Shown here piece after piece: positions 24,754 through 34,819 of a stretch of DNA of 64,000 bases (position 1 is the first letter of the stretch; each line of letters opens with the position of its first letter). Where the stretch lies: NCBI RefSeq assembly GCF_024734385.1, contig NZ_JANHAP010000009.1:152103-216102 (forward strand), given 5' to 3'. The position numbers were made by a program, and so were the translations under genes. The stretch comes from Dasania sp. GY-MA-18 (GTDB lineage: Bacteria > Pseudomonadota > Gammaproteobacteria > Pseudomonadales > Dasaniaceae). The notes under the pieces are model-generated. The model was given only the letters and a program-made list of their open reading frames with translations, searched no databases and had not been told where the DNA came from.

Positions 24754-27690
24754 TTAAAGCGTAATAATGTCAGCTTGTTGTTGCTGAGCAAAATCTTTGA
24801 GCTGCTCGCTATTACCCTGGTGTGTCACTATGGCCAGGCTGGCTAGCTCCGGTTTTAAATAGTTTTGGGTCACCCGCTTTAAGTCCTCTAGGGAGACTTT
24901 TAGTACATTGGCTCTAAAGGCGCGGCGCTGGGCCGGGGTGCGATCGAACAAGTTGTTGTGGAAAGCAGTTTTGGCCTCACCAGCAGGTGAGCTGGGTTTA
25001 TCTAAGCTGCTAATGACCCCCAGTATGGCCTGCTCTAAATGCTCGCTATCGTGTGTGTTGTTGAGCATCCAGTCTATGGCGGCATCGAAATCGGTCAGGG
25101 TTTCGACTATGCGTGGGTCGCGGTAGGAGTAAAACCTAAAGGCTGCAATATTATTATCCTGGCTGGCACCGCCGCCGTAGGCACCGCCTTGCTCGCGGAT
25201 GACTCGGTGTAAATAACCGTTGCGTAAATAACCGCCCAATACCGTGAGTGCTGCCGCATCGGGGTGGTTAGAGGTAACTGTGGGGTAAGCCTTGGCACAG
25301 AAGTTGACTTGGGTATTGGCCACCCAGATTTGTTTGCGCTGGGCTCTAATGGCGGGTAATTGCAGTGCTGGCTGGCCGGGGTTGGCTTGCTGGCCCCAAA
25401 GCTGCTCTAAGGTTTGCTGGCATTCGGCCAGCTTGTCGGCCTCGGCGATCAGCAGTAATTGCTTTTTGCCTGCCAATATCTGCTGGTGCAGGCTTTGTAG
25501 CTGCTGGGCATAGGCTTTTAAGGTGGCCTCGTCTTGGTTGGCTTGGTCCAGGCCTTTAAGCGTTTGTATGCCCTGTAGGCCGCTGAGCTTATGGCTAAGC
25601 TCGGCTTGCGGGCTCATGCCGCTGCTGGCGGCTGTCATGGCCAGGCTGTGGCCGTTGTTGGTCACGGATTGATCGCGTCTGGCGCGCTGCTGACTCATCA
25701 GTTCGCGCAGGCGGGGCAGTTCGTCAAAGCGTACCTGTAGCAGTGTATCTTGCATAAGCTGGGCTTGAGCGGCCTGGTTGCGGGCCAGGGCCTTGGAAGA
25801 CAATACAAAATAGCTTTTGACGGCCTGTTCGTCATCGGGGCTGCCGCGCAGGGTGCTGAAGGCATTAATGCTGCCGCATACGCTGGCTTGGCGTGATTGG
25901 GTAGCTAGGTAGTCTTGCTCGCCTATACCCAGCTCGGTGAGGTTGCTGGTGTAGTAGGGCATCAGTGCCAGTAGCTCATCGCTGAGTTGTGGCAGCTCTA
26001 TGATTAATTGCTGGTACACCAGGCCATTAGTGCCTTGGGCATAGCTGCTTAAGGGCAGTTCGCCTATGTGGCTGTGCTCACCATCGACTATGTGTATGTC
26101 TGTGGGTACATCGCTTAGGCCTACCTTGGGCAGTATGGACTCGTCGTCTTTTTGTTGCTGCCTGTCGGCTAGCGCTTTGGCCTGGGCTATGACTTGTTGT
26201 TTTTGCTGCTCGTCCATGGCTGCTTTAATAGCGGCTAGTTTAGTGGCCTCGGCGGCTTCTTTGCGCTGCGCTAGTTGCTGATCGGGGGTCATGACTAGGG
26301 TGACGCGGTGTTGGTTATTGAGCAGTAAGTCTTGAGCCAGCTGTTTGATAAAGTTGGGGTCTTTAATATCTTCATGCAGCTGCTCTAATACTGGGTCTAG
26401 GTTGAGCAGGGCAATAGGGTCGCCGCGATGGGTGGCGCTGCCCATGGCGGTGAGTATCAATTGCAGACCAAAGGGGTAGCCGTCGCCGCCTACTTCGCGT
26501 TGGTGTAGCTCTAATTGGTGCAATACCGCCTCGACCTGCTCTTGCGGTACACCGTTGTCGGCAACCTCTTGCAGGGTGTTGAGTATCAGTTGCTCCACCG
26601 CTTCGGCGTGCTTGGCCTCGGTGCCTTCTAAGCCGCAAACAAAGGTGAGTTCGCGCATAGACTCTTCCAAACCGCATAGCGGTGAGGGGGCGCTGCCCAA
26701 GTCGGTGGTTTCCAAGGCTTGTTGCAGGGGCGAGGCGCTGTTATCCAGCAACACGCTGGCCAGCAGCTGGGCGCGCAGCATGCCTTGTAGGTCGGCGCTT
26801 TCGCCAAATAGCCAGCCCATCACCACATGGGTTTTGTTGTCACTGCTGCCTTCTTCATTAAAGGCGTAGCTCTCTTGCACCCGCAGCGGTGCTAGGTAGC
26901 GTTTTTCGGGGGGCACGTGTATGTGTATATCCAGCGCGTCGAAGCGTTTCAGGGCTTGCTCTTCAAAACGGGCGTGGTGCTCGGCAGCGGGGATGTCGCC
27001 AAAGGTCATAAAGATGGCGTTGCTGGGGTGGTAGTGGCTGCGGTAAAAGTCTGTTAGCTCTTGGTAGCTCAAATCGGGTATATCCGCTGGCTCGCCACCG
27101 CTGTTGTAGTGGTAGGTGGTGGTGGGGTAGAGGTATTTGCACAGGGTTTGCCACAGGGTGCTGGGCACCGAGCTCATCGCCCCTTTCATTTCGTTAAAGA
27201 CCACACCTTTGTATACCAGATCGCTGTCGCTGTTTTCGGCTTCGGCAAACTCTACTCGGTGGCCTTCTTGGGCAAAGTCCAATTCATCCAGGCGCGAGAA
27301 AAACACCGCGTCTAAGTAGACCTCTAATAGGTTGTTAAAGTCTTTGCGGTTTTGGCTAGCAAAGGGGTAGGCGGTCCAGTCGGAGCTGGTAAAGGCATTC
27401 ATAAAGGTGTTGAGTGAGCGCCGTATCATCATAAAGAAGGGATCGCGCACGGGGAATTTTTCGCTGCCGCACAAGGCGGTGTGTTCTAGTATGTGGGCCA
27501 CACCGGTGGAGTCGTGGGGCACGGTGCGCAGCGCCACTAAAAATACATTTTCATCGTTGTCGGCGGCCATGTGATAGTGCACGGCGCCGGTTTTTTTGTG
27601 TTGGTATTCTTCTACGGTGATATTCAGTGAATCTATAACCTGGCTGCGTACCAGTTCAAAGGCGGGGTGTTGCGGTGAGTTTGTTGGCAT
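24754..27690 (-). CDS. M16C zinc metallopeptidase, presequence protease (PreP)-like
   Basis: 978 residues, the size of the fused-chamber M16C peptidases (PreP/Cym1, insulinase relatives) that degrade unstructured peptides. The inverted zinc motif HILEH is at 66-70, and the distal zinc Glu lies in GVVFNEMKGAM near residue 140. The later half repeats the fold without the motif, as expected, and contains the YGGGASQDNN-type Tyr/Gly loop (GGAYGGGA). No signal peptide is apparent, suggesting a cytosolic location. It stands alone on the minus strand. Confidence 0.92.
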   Translation of the reverse strand: MPTNSPQHPAFELVRSQVIDSLNITVEEYQHKKTGAVHYHMAADNDENVFLVALRTVPHDSTGVAHILEHTALCGSEKFPVRDPFFMMIRRSLNTFMNAFTSSDWTAYPFASQNRKDFNNLLEVYLDAVFFSRLDELDFAQEGHRVEFAEAENSDSDLVYKGVVFNEMKGAMSSVPSTLWQTLCKYLYPTTTYHYNSGGEPADIPDLSYQELTDFYRSHYHPSNAIFMTFGDIPAAEHHARFEEQALKRFDALDIHIHVPPEKRYLAPLRVQESYAFNEEGSSDNKTHVVMGWLFGESADLQGMLRAQLLASVLLDNSASPLQQALETTDLGSAPSPLCGLEESMRELTFVCGLEGTEAKHAEAVEQLILNTLQEVADNGVPQEQVEAVLHQLELHQREVGGDGYPFGLQLILTAMGSATHRGDPIALLNLDPVLEQLHEDIKDPNFIKQLAQDLLLNNQHRVTLVMTPDQQLAQRKEAAEATKLAAIKAAMDEQQKQQVIAQAKALADRQQQKDDESILPKVGLSDVPTDIHIVDGEHSHIGELPLSSYAQGTNGLVYQQLIIELPQLSDELLALMPYYTSNLTELGIGEQDYLATQSRQASVCGSINAFSTLRGSPDDEQAVKSYFVLSSKALARNQAAQAQLMQDTLLQVRFDELPRLRELMSQQRARRDQSVTNNGHSLAMTAASSGMSPQAELSHKLSGLQGIQTLKGLDQANQDEATLKAYAQQLQSLHQQILAGKKQLLLIAEADKLAECQQTLEQLWGQQANPGQPALQLPAIRAQRKQIWVANTQVNFCAKAYPTVTSNHPDAAALTVLGGYLRNGYLHRVIREQGGAYGGGASQDNNIAAFRFYSYRDPRIVETLTDFDAAIDWMLNNTHDSEHLEQAILGVISSLDKPSSPAGEAKTAFHNNLFDRTPAQRRAFRANVLKVSLEDLKRVTQNYLKPELASLAIVTHQGNSEQLKDFAQQQQADIITL

Positions 27691-27816
27691 GTGTGGGTCG
27701 CTTATGATGACGGTGAATGTGAAGCAGTGGTTGCCTATGCTGCAGCCATTGTAGCGTCAAAAGGGCGCGCGGGTACAGGTCGGTAACAGCCTGTTTATAA
27801 GCAAACTAAGCCGGGC

Positions 27817-28596
27817 TTAAGAACTGCTTGGGCTAATCCGTATGTGGTAAAGCCTGGGCCAGTTTTTACCGGTAACAAACAGGCGCTGTTGGTGGCTGTC
27901 GTAGGCTATGCCATTGAGTACATCGGTGTTGGCTTTGCGTAGCGAGTCGGGCAATAGGCCGCTTAAGTCTATACTGCCTTCTACTGCGCCGCTTTGGGGA
28001 TTGATAATGATAATGCGTGAGCTCTGCCAGATATTGGCATAGATTTTCCCCTCTACCCATTCTAGCTCATTGAGGTTTATTACCGGCTGGCCGTGTTCGC
28101 TCACGGTGATGCTGTGGCTGGTGGTAAAATTTTCGGGGTTGATAAAATGCAGCTGCGCACTGCCATCGCTCATTATTAATTGTTGGCCGTTAGTACATAG
28201 GCCCCAGCCTTGGCCTTTGTAGCGGAATTGGCTAATGGGTTTTAAATTGTCTTGTTGGTACACCAATGCCAAACCTGCGCGCCAGGTGAGCTGGTAAATT
28301 TTTTGATTGAGCAGGGTAATGCCTTCAGCAAATAAATGCCTAGGCAGGGCATGTTGTTGTTCGGGGGCGTAGTGGTTGAGTGTGCGTACGCTTAGCCGCG
28401 AATGGCCGTAACGGCCAGCGCTCTCGTAGAGTTTACCCTGTGCAAAGGCCAAACCTTGGGTGAACAGCTGGGGGTTGTGAGGGTATTCGGCAACCACAGT
28501 ATAGCGGTAGTGGCTAACGGCTTTGGCCTGCGCACTGTCAGCCCAGGTGGCAACAGGCCACCACCAGGCGCTTATTAATAATAAAAAAATGGGCAT
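27817..28596 (-). CDS. Glutaminyl-peptide cyclotransferase, beta-propeller type
   Basis: 259 residues starting with a signal peptide (FLLLISAWWWPVATWA). The mature part matches the plant/bacterial five-bladed propeller glutaminyl cyclases that convert N-terminal Gln to pyroglutamate in the periplasm. Visible blocks are YPHNPQLFTQGLAF, LYESAGRYGHS, ITLLNQKIYQLTWR, WGLCTNGQQLIMSDG and LNELEWVEGKIYANIW. These repeat-bordering motifs are characteristic. The gene is single and follows the M16 protease on the same strand after 126 nt. Confidence 0.88.
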   Translation of the reverse strand: MPIFLLLISAWWWPVATWADSAQAKAVSHYRYTVVAEYPHNPQLFTQGLAFAQGKLYESAGRYGHSRLSVRTLNHYAPEQQHALPRHLFAEGITLLNQKIYQLTWRAGLALVYQQDNLKPISQFRYKGQGWGLCTNGQQLIMSDGSAQLHFINPENFTTSHSITVSEHGQPVINLNELEWVEGKIYANIWQSSRIIIINPQSGAVEGSIDLSGLLPDSLRKANTDVLNGIAYDSHQQRLFVTGKNWPRLYHIRISPSSS

Positions 28597-28679
28597 AATT
28601 AATTAAAAAGGTAATGAGCAAGCAATTAAAAATTTGATTGCTGAAAAATAAGTTTCGTTATTATTAGTGGCCGTTTTTT

Positions 28680-28988
28680 TTAATCTTCTTGGCGAGTTCT
28701 TTCATTAACATAGGCGATAGCATCACTTACCGCTTTGGTAACTTTATGGTTAATTTCGCTGCGCTCACCCGAGGAGAGATAAAACATCATATCAACGTCG
28801 TGGCGTATATAGCGTGGTGGTAAGTTGTTAAGCGCCACGCAAGAGACGTCGGCTATATATTCGCCGTCTACATCTTTGCCCACCAAGACTCTTTGTAACT
28901 CTTGTAGTACTAGGGTTTCGTAGTAGTTATGTATGCTATCTATATCGCTGGGGCTGCCGCCGCGAAAATTAAAACCTGAAAGTAGCAT
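28680..28988 (-). CDS. ComFB-family protein
   Basis: 102 residues matching the late competence protein ComFB family: IHNYYETLVLQELQ near the start, then DVSCVALNNLPPRYIRHDVDMMFYL (read as VALNNLPPRYIRHDVD). Cyanobacterial members bind cyclic di-nucleotides. Here no competence operon is nearby. It lies between mnmC and the glutaminyl cyclase gene, transcribed with both. A PilZ protein at 43.0 kb is another possible c-di-GMP receptor in the window. Function in this organism is unknown. Confidence 0.8.
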   Translation of the reverse strand: MLLSGFNFRGGSPSDIDSIHNYYETLVLQELQRVLVGKDVDGEYIADVSCVALNNLPPRYIRHDVDMMFYLSSGERSEINHKVTKAVSDAIAYVNERTRQED

Positions 28989-29026
28989 AGGGGGCTCCTG
29001 TTATTTATTCGGTCAATAGTGGCAGT

Positions 29027-31087
29027 TTAGCAGGCTGGTTTTATCTTGCCGCGAATTATATCGCGTATCAAAAATCGGCCCGGGTTTAGGGCCTCTACTA
29101 ACTGCCTGGGCAGTGGCAGCGGCTCCTGGCATAACATGGCAGCGATCAGCTCTGCGCATAATGGGCTGGAGCTTAGGCCTTTAGAGCCATGTGCAACATT
29201 GATATACAGGCCGGGGTAGTAGCTGCCTGCGATGGCAATAGGCTTTTTGGCGTCTTTGCTCAGGGCTATGTAGTCGCGGATAAAATCATCGTTGTTGGCC
29301 ACCGGCCCTACCAAGGGCAGATAGTCGGGGCTGTTACAGCGCAGGTTGGCACGGCCGCTAAAATCTTCGGGGTTGAGCTGCTGCGGGTCACTGGCTAAGA
29401 GTTGAGGCAGCGCTTGTTGCAGGCTGGTGAGGTTGCGTTGGTGGTCAGCGGGGCGCAGGGTTTTGTCGCTGTCGGCAATATCAAACGTAGCCCCAAAATT
29501 TAGGCTGTTGCCTATGGCTGGAGTGATATAGCCCTCGTGGCAAATTACGCTGCGTGGTAATTGTTGAAAATGTTGCAGTGCTAATGCAGTCACTTGCCCG
29601 CGTATGCTTTTTAACGGTAGTTGCTGGCATTGCTGAAATTGTTGGGCATCTAAGCTATTAGCAATAACAACAGCGTCGGCGTTAACCATTGTTTGTTGCT
29701 GTGAGTTAACAATTTGCCAGCCCGCGCTGTGCTGCTGTAAGTGCATGGCTTGCTGCTGCTTGATAACAGTGATATTAGCTTGGCGGCTGAGTTGCAGGCA
29801 TAGTTGGGTGGGGGAAATCCAGCCTGAACCTTTTAAGAAATAACCGGGGTAAGGGCAGTCCACCCCACTAAGTTCCGAGGCCCGCTGCGGGCTGACTATC
29901 TCTACCCAATCACTATGCGTTGCAAAATGCGGGGCCAGCTGTGCTAACCACTGCTGCTGTTTGTCACTGCCGCACAGCTGCAGTAAGCCGCAAAAACTGA
30001 CATCTTGCGCTGTTAACAAACCTTGTTGTTGTAGCTGCTGGTAGTAGCGCAGGGCGTAGTGATAGCTGCTAAGCCCAAATTGGCTAAGTTTACCCGCCTC
30101 GGTTGAGAGCTTGGTGTAGAGCATAGCCTGCGCATTACCCGAGGCCTCTTGTGCCAGCTCGCCGTGTCGCTCTATCAAGCTCACCTGTATGCCGCGGCTA
30201 GCCAGTGCATAGGCCGTGGTGCAGCCAGCAACGCCGCCACCAATTACCGCCACATGTTGCGGGCGGGGGGACAGCGGCGGCAGCGCCCAAGGTGTTGTTT
30301 TGTGCGCGCGGGGTTGTTGCTCGTTGTTAACGGCGTTAAAGACCCCGCTAAGCATCTCTCGTTTGTGGCCATAACCTTTGGTTTTGCTAACGCTAAAGCC
30401 TACCTCTTGTAAGCCGCGGCGCACTATACCGGCGGCGGTAAAAGTGGCTAGCGTGCTGCCCGGCCTGCTGAGTTTGGCCAGGGTTTGAAACAGCGCTTGG
30501 CTCCACATAGAGGGGTTTTTAGCGGGGGCAAAACCATCTAAAAACCAAGCGTCGACTTTGGCACCGTGGCTAGTTACAAAGTCGGGGTGTGGCGTTGCCA
30601 GGCATTGTTCAAAGCTACTGCTGGCTTCGCCCAGTAGCAGGTGCAGGCTTATGCCCTGCTCAAAATGCAATACATGTTGGCCGGGTAGCAGGGGGGGATA
30701 TTGTGCTAGCAGCGGTTGGCTATACGTTGCTAGATCAGGCCAGGCACTGAGGGCGCGTTGTAAATCGGCTGGCCTCAGTGGGTGTTTTTCTACGCTAATA
30801 AAATGCAGTCGCCAAGTACTGGGGGCCAGTTGCTGCCAGAGCTGGCAGGCCGCTAAAAAGTTGAGGCCGGTGCCAAAGCCGGTTTCGGCTATGGTAAAAA
30901 CGCCGGGTTGTTGCGGGTCTAGTTGCTGCCAGCGCTGAGCTAGTTGATTGTGTTGTAAAAACACATAGTCGGTTTCGGCTAAGCCATGCTGTTTGGAAAA
31001 GTAGATGTCGTCGTAGTGGCTGGAGCTGGGTAGCTGGTCTTCCTGCCAGCTGATTTCGGCCGTGTCGAGTTGAAAGGGGGAGGGCAT
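29027..31087 (-). CDS. mnmC: Bifunctional tRNA 5-methylaminomethyl-2-thiouridine enzyme MnmC
   Basis: 686 residues in two domains. The N-terminal ~240 residues form a methyltransferase (MnmC2/MnmD part) with the SAM-binding FTIAETGFGTGLNFLAA and FLDGFAPAKNPSMW. From ~275 an FAD-dependent oxidase (MnmC1) has the dinucleotide motif VIGGGVAGCTTAYALA and the C-terminal GSKGLSSSPLCAELIA. The protein removes carboxymethyl from cmnm5U34 and then methylates to mnm5(s2)U in wobble position 34 of certain tRNAs. Length and domain order are canonical. Confidence 0.95.
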   Translation of the reverse strand: MPSPFQLDTAEISWQEDQLPSSSHYDDIYFSKQHGLAETDYVFLQHNQLAQRWQQLDPQQPGVFTIAETGFGTGLNFLAACQLWQQLAPSTWRLHFISVEKHPLRPADLQRALSAWPDLATYSQPLLAQYPPLLPGQHVLHFEQGISLHLLLGEASSSFEQCLATPHPDFVTSHGAKVDAWFLDGFAPAKNPSMWSQALFQTLAKLSRPGSTLATFTAAGIVRRGLQEVGFSVSKTKGYGHKREMLSGVFNAVNNEQQPRAHKTTPWALPPLSPRPQHVAVIGGGVAGCTTAYALASRGIQVSLIERHGELAQEASGNAQAMLYTKLSTEAGKLSQFGLSSYHYALRYYQQLQQQGLLTAQDVSFCGLLQLCGSDKQQQWLAQLAPHFATHSDWVEIVSPQRASELSGVDCPYPGYFLKGSGWISPTQLCLQLSRQANITVIKQQQAMHLQQHSAGWQIVNSQQQTMVNADAVVIANSLDAQQFQQCQQLPLKSIRGQVTALALQHFQQLPRSVICHEGYITPAIGNSLNFGATFDIADSDKTLRPADHQRNLTSLQQALPQLLASDPQQLNPEDFSGRANLRCNSPDYLPLVGPVANNDDFIRDYIALSKDAKKPIAIAGSYYPGLYINVAHGSKGLSSSPLCAELIAAMLCQEPLPLPRQLVEALNPGRFLIRDIIRGKIKPAC

Positions 31088-31113
31088 TTCACAGTCTCTA
31101 GGAGTGAGTCTCT

Positions 31114-31141
31114 AGTCTCTAGATAAAAAGTGCTAGAGACT
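31114..31141. repeat. CTAGAGACT-type inverted repeat, also near 16.05 kb
   Basis: AGTCTCTAG (31114-31122) and CTAGAGACT (31133-31141) form a 9-bp dyad in the gap upstream of mnmC, with further CTCTAG copies around. The gap at 16041-16066 holds similar CTAGTCTCTAG / CTAGTCGCTAG text. It could be a small dispersed repeat or the terminator of the coiled-coil gene. Confidence 0.45.
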
Positions 31142-31170
31142 CGGTGCTAGCAGTGGCGTATGGATGAGGC

Positions 31171-32226
31171 TTATTGCTCGGCTTTTACGTAAAACACCAT
31201 GTAGGGAGTTTCAGCGTCCGATAAATCTAGCAAAAACTCCATGCGCTGGTATTTGTATTCTTTGGGTATTTCCGCTTTCCAGCGGTAGTCGTCCAAGGAG
31301 AAAGTGGCATTGCCATAGGCTACCTTGCTATCACCCTGATACTGGTTACCGCCTACTGCGTGTAACTTTAGCGAGCGGGTAAGCTGGTCGGGTATACGTA
31401 TGGTCAAGGTTTTTTGTTCGCCAATCTGGCTGCCGTCACCGGCTGAGGCCGCTGCTTTTAGGCGCTCTTGCTCGGCGGCTATGGCTGTAGGGTCAGTTAA
31501 AAAAGTAACGGGCTCACGCTGGCTGCGATCTATAGGCGCTGGGGCAGCTAAGGCGGCGGCTTCAGCTTCTGCTTGTTGTTGTGCCTGCTGCTGAGCAAGC
31601 AGCGCAGCGGCTTCGGCGGCAGCAGCTTGTTCAGCGAGTTGTAGTGCTTTTAAACGTTCGTTTTCAGCTTTTAAGCGCGCTAGTTCTTGGCGTTGTTTTT
31701 CTATACGAGCGGCTTCGTTAGCCGCTTGTTGTTGCTGTAATTTGGCGATCAGTTGGCTGTGGCCGTTAATATTGTTTTGTAGCTTGGCAATCAATGCTGT
31801 ACTGCTGGCGATTTTTTGCTCTAGATTTTGTTTTTGATCATCCAGCTCTGCCAGTTGTTTATTCGACTTTTTATATTTGCGTTCGGCTAAGGTGAGCTTA
31901 AATTGGGCGTTATTAAGTTCGCCATCTTTGCTGGGATCTTGCGCCGCTTCTAGGCTTAATTTTGCCACTTCGGCCTGGGCGGCTTCATAGATGTCTTTTT
32001 CAGGTGAGGGGGCGTTAGCGGCCTGCACCAGTGCTAGCTCGGTGGTTTGTAGTTGTTGGTTATAAGCTGCAAGTTCTGCTTGGGTGGCGATAAGCTGGTT
32101 TTTAAAGCTATCGAGTTCGGCTTGGGCTGCGCTGAGTGATTTAGCGTAGCCGTTAAGGCTGAGCATAAGGCTGAAAACGAGAACAGATGCAGTAAAACAC
32201 TTGGCAAACATGGATGATAATCTCAC
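31171..32226 (-). CDS. Exported coiled-coil protein of unknown function
   Basis: 351 residues. A signal peptide (SVLVFSLMLSLNGYAKS) is followed by a long heptad-rich coiled coil covering about residues 30-225, with an Ala/Gln-rich stretch (LLAQQQAQQQAEAEAAALAAP) near 205-225 (split here as LLAQQQAQQQ and AEAEAAALAAP). A compact C-terminal domain from about 265 (TLTIRIPDQLTRSLKLHAVG to the end) looks beta-rich. The overall plan recalls periplasmic spacer or TolA-like/EnvC-like helper proteins, but I see no LytM or TonB domain. No function is assigned. Confidence 0.75.
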   Translation of the reverse strand: MRLSSMFAKCFTASVLVFSLMLSLNGYAKSLSAAQAELDSFKNQLIATQAELAAYNQQLQTTELALVQAANAPSPEKDIYEAAQAEVAKLSLEAAQDPSKDGELNNAQFKLTLAERKYKKSNKQLAELDDQKQNLEQKIASSTALIAKLQNNINGHSQLIAKLQQQQAANEAARIEKQRQELARLKAENERLKALQLAEQAAAAEAAALLAQQQAQQQAEAEAAALAAPAPIDRSQREPVTFLTDPTAIAAEQERLKAAASAGDGSQIGEQKTLTIRIPDQLTRSLKLHAVGGNQYQGDSKVAYGNATFSLDDYRWKAEIPKEYKYQRMEFLLDLSDAETPYMVFYVKAEQ

Positions 32227-32405
32227 TTGAATTTTTGCTATATGAGCTGTAATTGACAGCTTAATCCGTTAATGGCGTCAAAAATACACAGGCTTAAACC
32301 CGAAACTATGACAGATTTATTACGCTTTTTCAAAATCAACCCAGTGTTTGGGCTGAGTACGGGCAGGCTATGTTGTTATCGATTTTAAGCCGCCCGTGTT
32401 AGTCC

Positions 32406-32879
32406 TTAGCCTATGCTAATGCTGGGTAGCACAGGTTTGGGGATGTTTAGTTTAGTGTCTGGCGCCATGACTGTCGCCTCGCCTTGCGCCACAATTTTGT
32501 TGTCTTGGTTGCGGGCTACGCACTTTATCACAACGGTGCGACGTTTATCCTGTTTGTCGGTGACTTCCAAGTTGACGGTGATTTGGTCACCTAGCATTAC
32601 CGGCTTGCGAAAGGATAGGCTTTGCCCCAAGTAAATGCTGCCAGGGCCGGGCAGGTGTAAGGCGATAGCTGCAGAAACCAGTCCGCCCGTCCACATACCA
32701 TGAGCAATGCGACCCTGAAAAGGGGTACTGGCAGCAAAGGCTTCGTCCAAGTGTACTGGGTTGGTATCTCCCGAGGTGGCGGCAAACATCACTATGTCTT
32801 GCTCGGTGAGGGTCTTGCTATATTCAGCCGTTTGACCAATGCTTATTTCGTCGTAGGTGAAATTGCTTAATTGGCTCAC
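32406..32879 (-). CDS. phaJ: MaoC-like (R)-specific enoyl-CoA hydratase
   Basis: 157 residues in a single hot-dog domain with the hydratase-2 motif ATSGDTNPVHLDEAFA. D38 and H43 match the catalytic Asp/His of PhaJ. GRIAHGMWTGGLVSAAIA follows as expected. PhaJ proteins convert trans-2-enoyl-CoA to (R)-3-hydroxyacyl-CoA and link beta-oxidation to polyhydroxyalkanoate synthesis. It is divergent from fadD, 217 nt away. It could also help crotonyl-CoA formation for the ccr pathway; that link is speculative. The C-terminal tail after ATVMAPD is slightly extended. Confidence 0.85.
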   Translation of the reverse strand: MSQLSNFTYDEISIGQTAEYSKTLTEQDIVMFAATSGDTNPVHLDEAFAASTPFQGRIAHGMWTGGLVSAAIALHLPGPGSIYLGQSLSFRKPVMLGDQITVNLEVTDKQDKRRTVVIKCVARNQDNKIVAQGEATVMAPDTKLNIPKPVLPSISIG

Positions 32880-33096
32880 AGGTAATCCTTACAAAGAAAA
32901 ATAAAATAGAATGGTGAAATTGGCGGCTATTGTAGACTATTTAAATGGCTATGCGAAAACCTCTGCGCTATAAATGTGAGTGAAATAATAATGAGATTAA
33001 AAGCTGTTTGTTTAATGAGCAGTAAGCTTGCGGCGCTGGCTTTTTTATAGCTAGCTTGTAAACGGCACTAATACTACTGGTTTTAAGGATGTAATA

Positions 33097-34782
33097 ATGA
33101 TTAACCCCGCCACGCTAGCGGCTATGCAGCAATTAGGCTTACCTACGCAAATTGATTACACGCGCTACGATAGTTTACTGGATGTATTCGAGCATGTGAT
33201 TAAGGAACACGGCGATAAGCCGGCCTTTAGTTGTTTGGGGCACACCTTGAGCTTTAAACAATTTGGCGAGCAGGCAAAACAGTTTGCTGCCTATTTACAG
33301 CAACATACTGAGCTGCAAGCTGGCGATAGAGTGGCCATACAGCTGCCTAATATTTTGCAATATCCCGTGCTGTTGTTTGGTGTGTTGTTAGCGGATTTAG
33401 TGGTGGTTAACACCAACCCTTTGTATACCGCTAGGGAGTTAAAGCATCAGCTCAATGACTCCGGTGCCAAGCTGTTAATTGTACTTAAAAACGTGGCCAG
33501 CGCGGCGCAAGAGGTAGTGCCGGAAACCGCTGTAGAGCAAGTGTTGCTTACCGAGTTGGCAGATTTTCATCCCGCCCCTAAGCGGCTACTGATTAATGCT
33601 GTGGTCAAATATATTAAGCGGCTGGTGCCTAAACTAGATTTTGCTAAGTCCATATCATTGCGTGAGGCCATGGCCTTGGGTAAGCGCGCTAGCTATAAAC
33701 CGGTACAGGTCAGCAATGATCACTTAGCGGTGCTGCAATACACCGGTGGTACTACCGGTTTGGCGAAAGGGGCCATGCTTAGCCACGGTAATATTTTGGC
33801 TAATATTTTACAGTGCGAAGCCCTGTTCGGTAGCTATGGCATGACCAAAGGCCAAGAGACCGTGGTAGTGCCTTTACCGCTGTATCATATTTATTCATTT
33901 ACAGTTTGTATGGTGATGGTAGAAGAAGGCAGTCACTGCATACTGATTCCCAACCCCCGCGATTTGTCGTCCCTAGTGAAAGCGATTAAGCGTTATGGCA
34001 TGACATTCTTTTGCGGCTTGAATACATTGTTTGTGGCTCTGTGTCATGACCAGGGATTTAAGCAGCTGGATTTTTCTAGACTAAAACTCACCCTGTCGGG
34101 CGGCATGGCGCTAACCGAGGCGGTGGCCAAGCTGTGGCAGCAAACCACAGGCTGTGAGGTGCATCAGGGTTATGGCTTAACCGAAACATCACCGGTGATT
34201 TCGGCCAACCCCGGTGGCGGCAATAAAACTAACACCATAGGCTTGCCCCTGGCCGATACTGAATTAGTAGTAATGTCTGAGCAGGGTGAAATCCTACCCA
34301 TAGGGGAGCAAGGTGAGCTGTGCATGCGCGGGCCGCAATTGATGAAAGGCTATTGGCAGCAGCCAGAAGAAACCGCCAAAGTGATAGATGCTCAGGGCTG
34401 GTTTCACACCGGCGATATAGGGATATTAGACCCCGATGGCTACCATAGGGTGGTGGATCGCAAAAAAGATATGATACTGGTGTCCGGCTTTAACGTTTAC
34501 CCCAATGAAATAGAGGCCGTGCTTAGCGAGCATCCCGGGGTGTTGGAATGTGCGGCCATAGGCATACCGGATGACACCAAGGGCGAGCGCATACAAATGT
34601 ATGTGGTACTAAAGGATAAAAGCCTTAAGGGCGAGCAACTAAAGGGTTTTTGCAAATCCAAGTTGGCGGGTTATAAAGTGCCCAGTGAGTTTATTATTAG
34701 CGAGGAGCTACCTAAATCCGCAGTCGGTAAAATACTGCGCCGCGAACTACGCGATAAGGCCATCGCAGCCGCCACTGGCTAA
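33097..34782 (+). CDS. fadD: Long-chain fatty acid-CoA ligase
   Basis: 561 residues of the AMP-binding ligase superfamily. The P-loop YTGGTTGLAKGAML lies near residue 214, the A5 motif GYGLTETSP near 362, GWFHTGDIG near 440, and the C-terminal hinge DRKKDMILVSGFNVYPNEIE followed by the catalytic Lys in PKSAVGKILRRELR (motif A10). Size and motifs match FadD, which activates free fatty acids at the inner membrane. It starts after GGATG-like text at 33090 and is not in an evident operon. A hairpin TGCCGAC/GTCGGCA follows at 34820-34836. Confidence 0.92.
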   Translation: MINPATLAAMQQLGLPTQIDYTRYDSLLDVFEHVIKEHGDKPAFSCLGHTLSFKQFGEQAKQFAAYLQQHTELQAGDRVAIQLPNILQYPVLLFGVLLADLVVVNTNPLYTARELKHQLNDSGAKLLIVLKNVASAAQEVVPETAVEQVLLTELADFHPAPKRLLINAVVKYIKRLVPKLDFAKSISLREAMALGKRASYKPVQVSNDHLAVLQYTGGTTGLAKGAMLSHGNILANILQCEALFGSYGMTKGQETVVVPLPLYHIYSFTVCMVMVEEGSHCILIPNPRDLSSLVKAIKRYGMTFFCGLNTLFVALCHDQGFKQLDFSRLKLTLSGGMALTEAVAKLWQQTTGCEVHQGYGLTETSPVISANPGGGNKTNTIGLPLADTELVVMSEQGEILPIGEQGELCMRGPQLMKGYWQQPEETAKVIDAQGWFHTGDIGILDPDGYHRVVDRKKDMILVSGFNVYPNEIEAVLSEHPGVLECAAIGIPDDTKGERIQMYVVLKDKSLKGEQLKGFCKSKLAGYKVPSEFIISEELPKSAVGKILRRELRDKAIAAATG

Positions 34783-34819
34783 CTGGTATTACCGCCGCTT
34801 ACAGCTTAAAGCTTGCCAC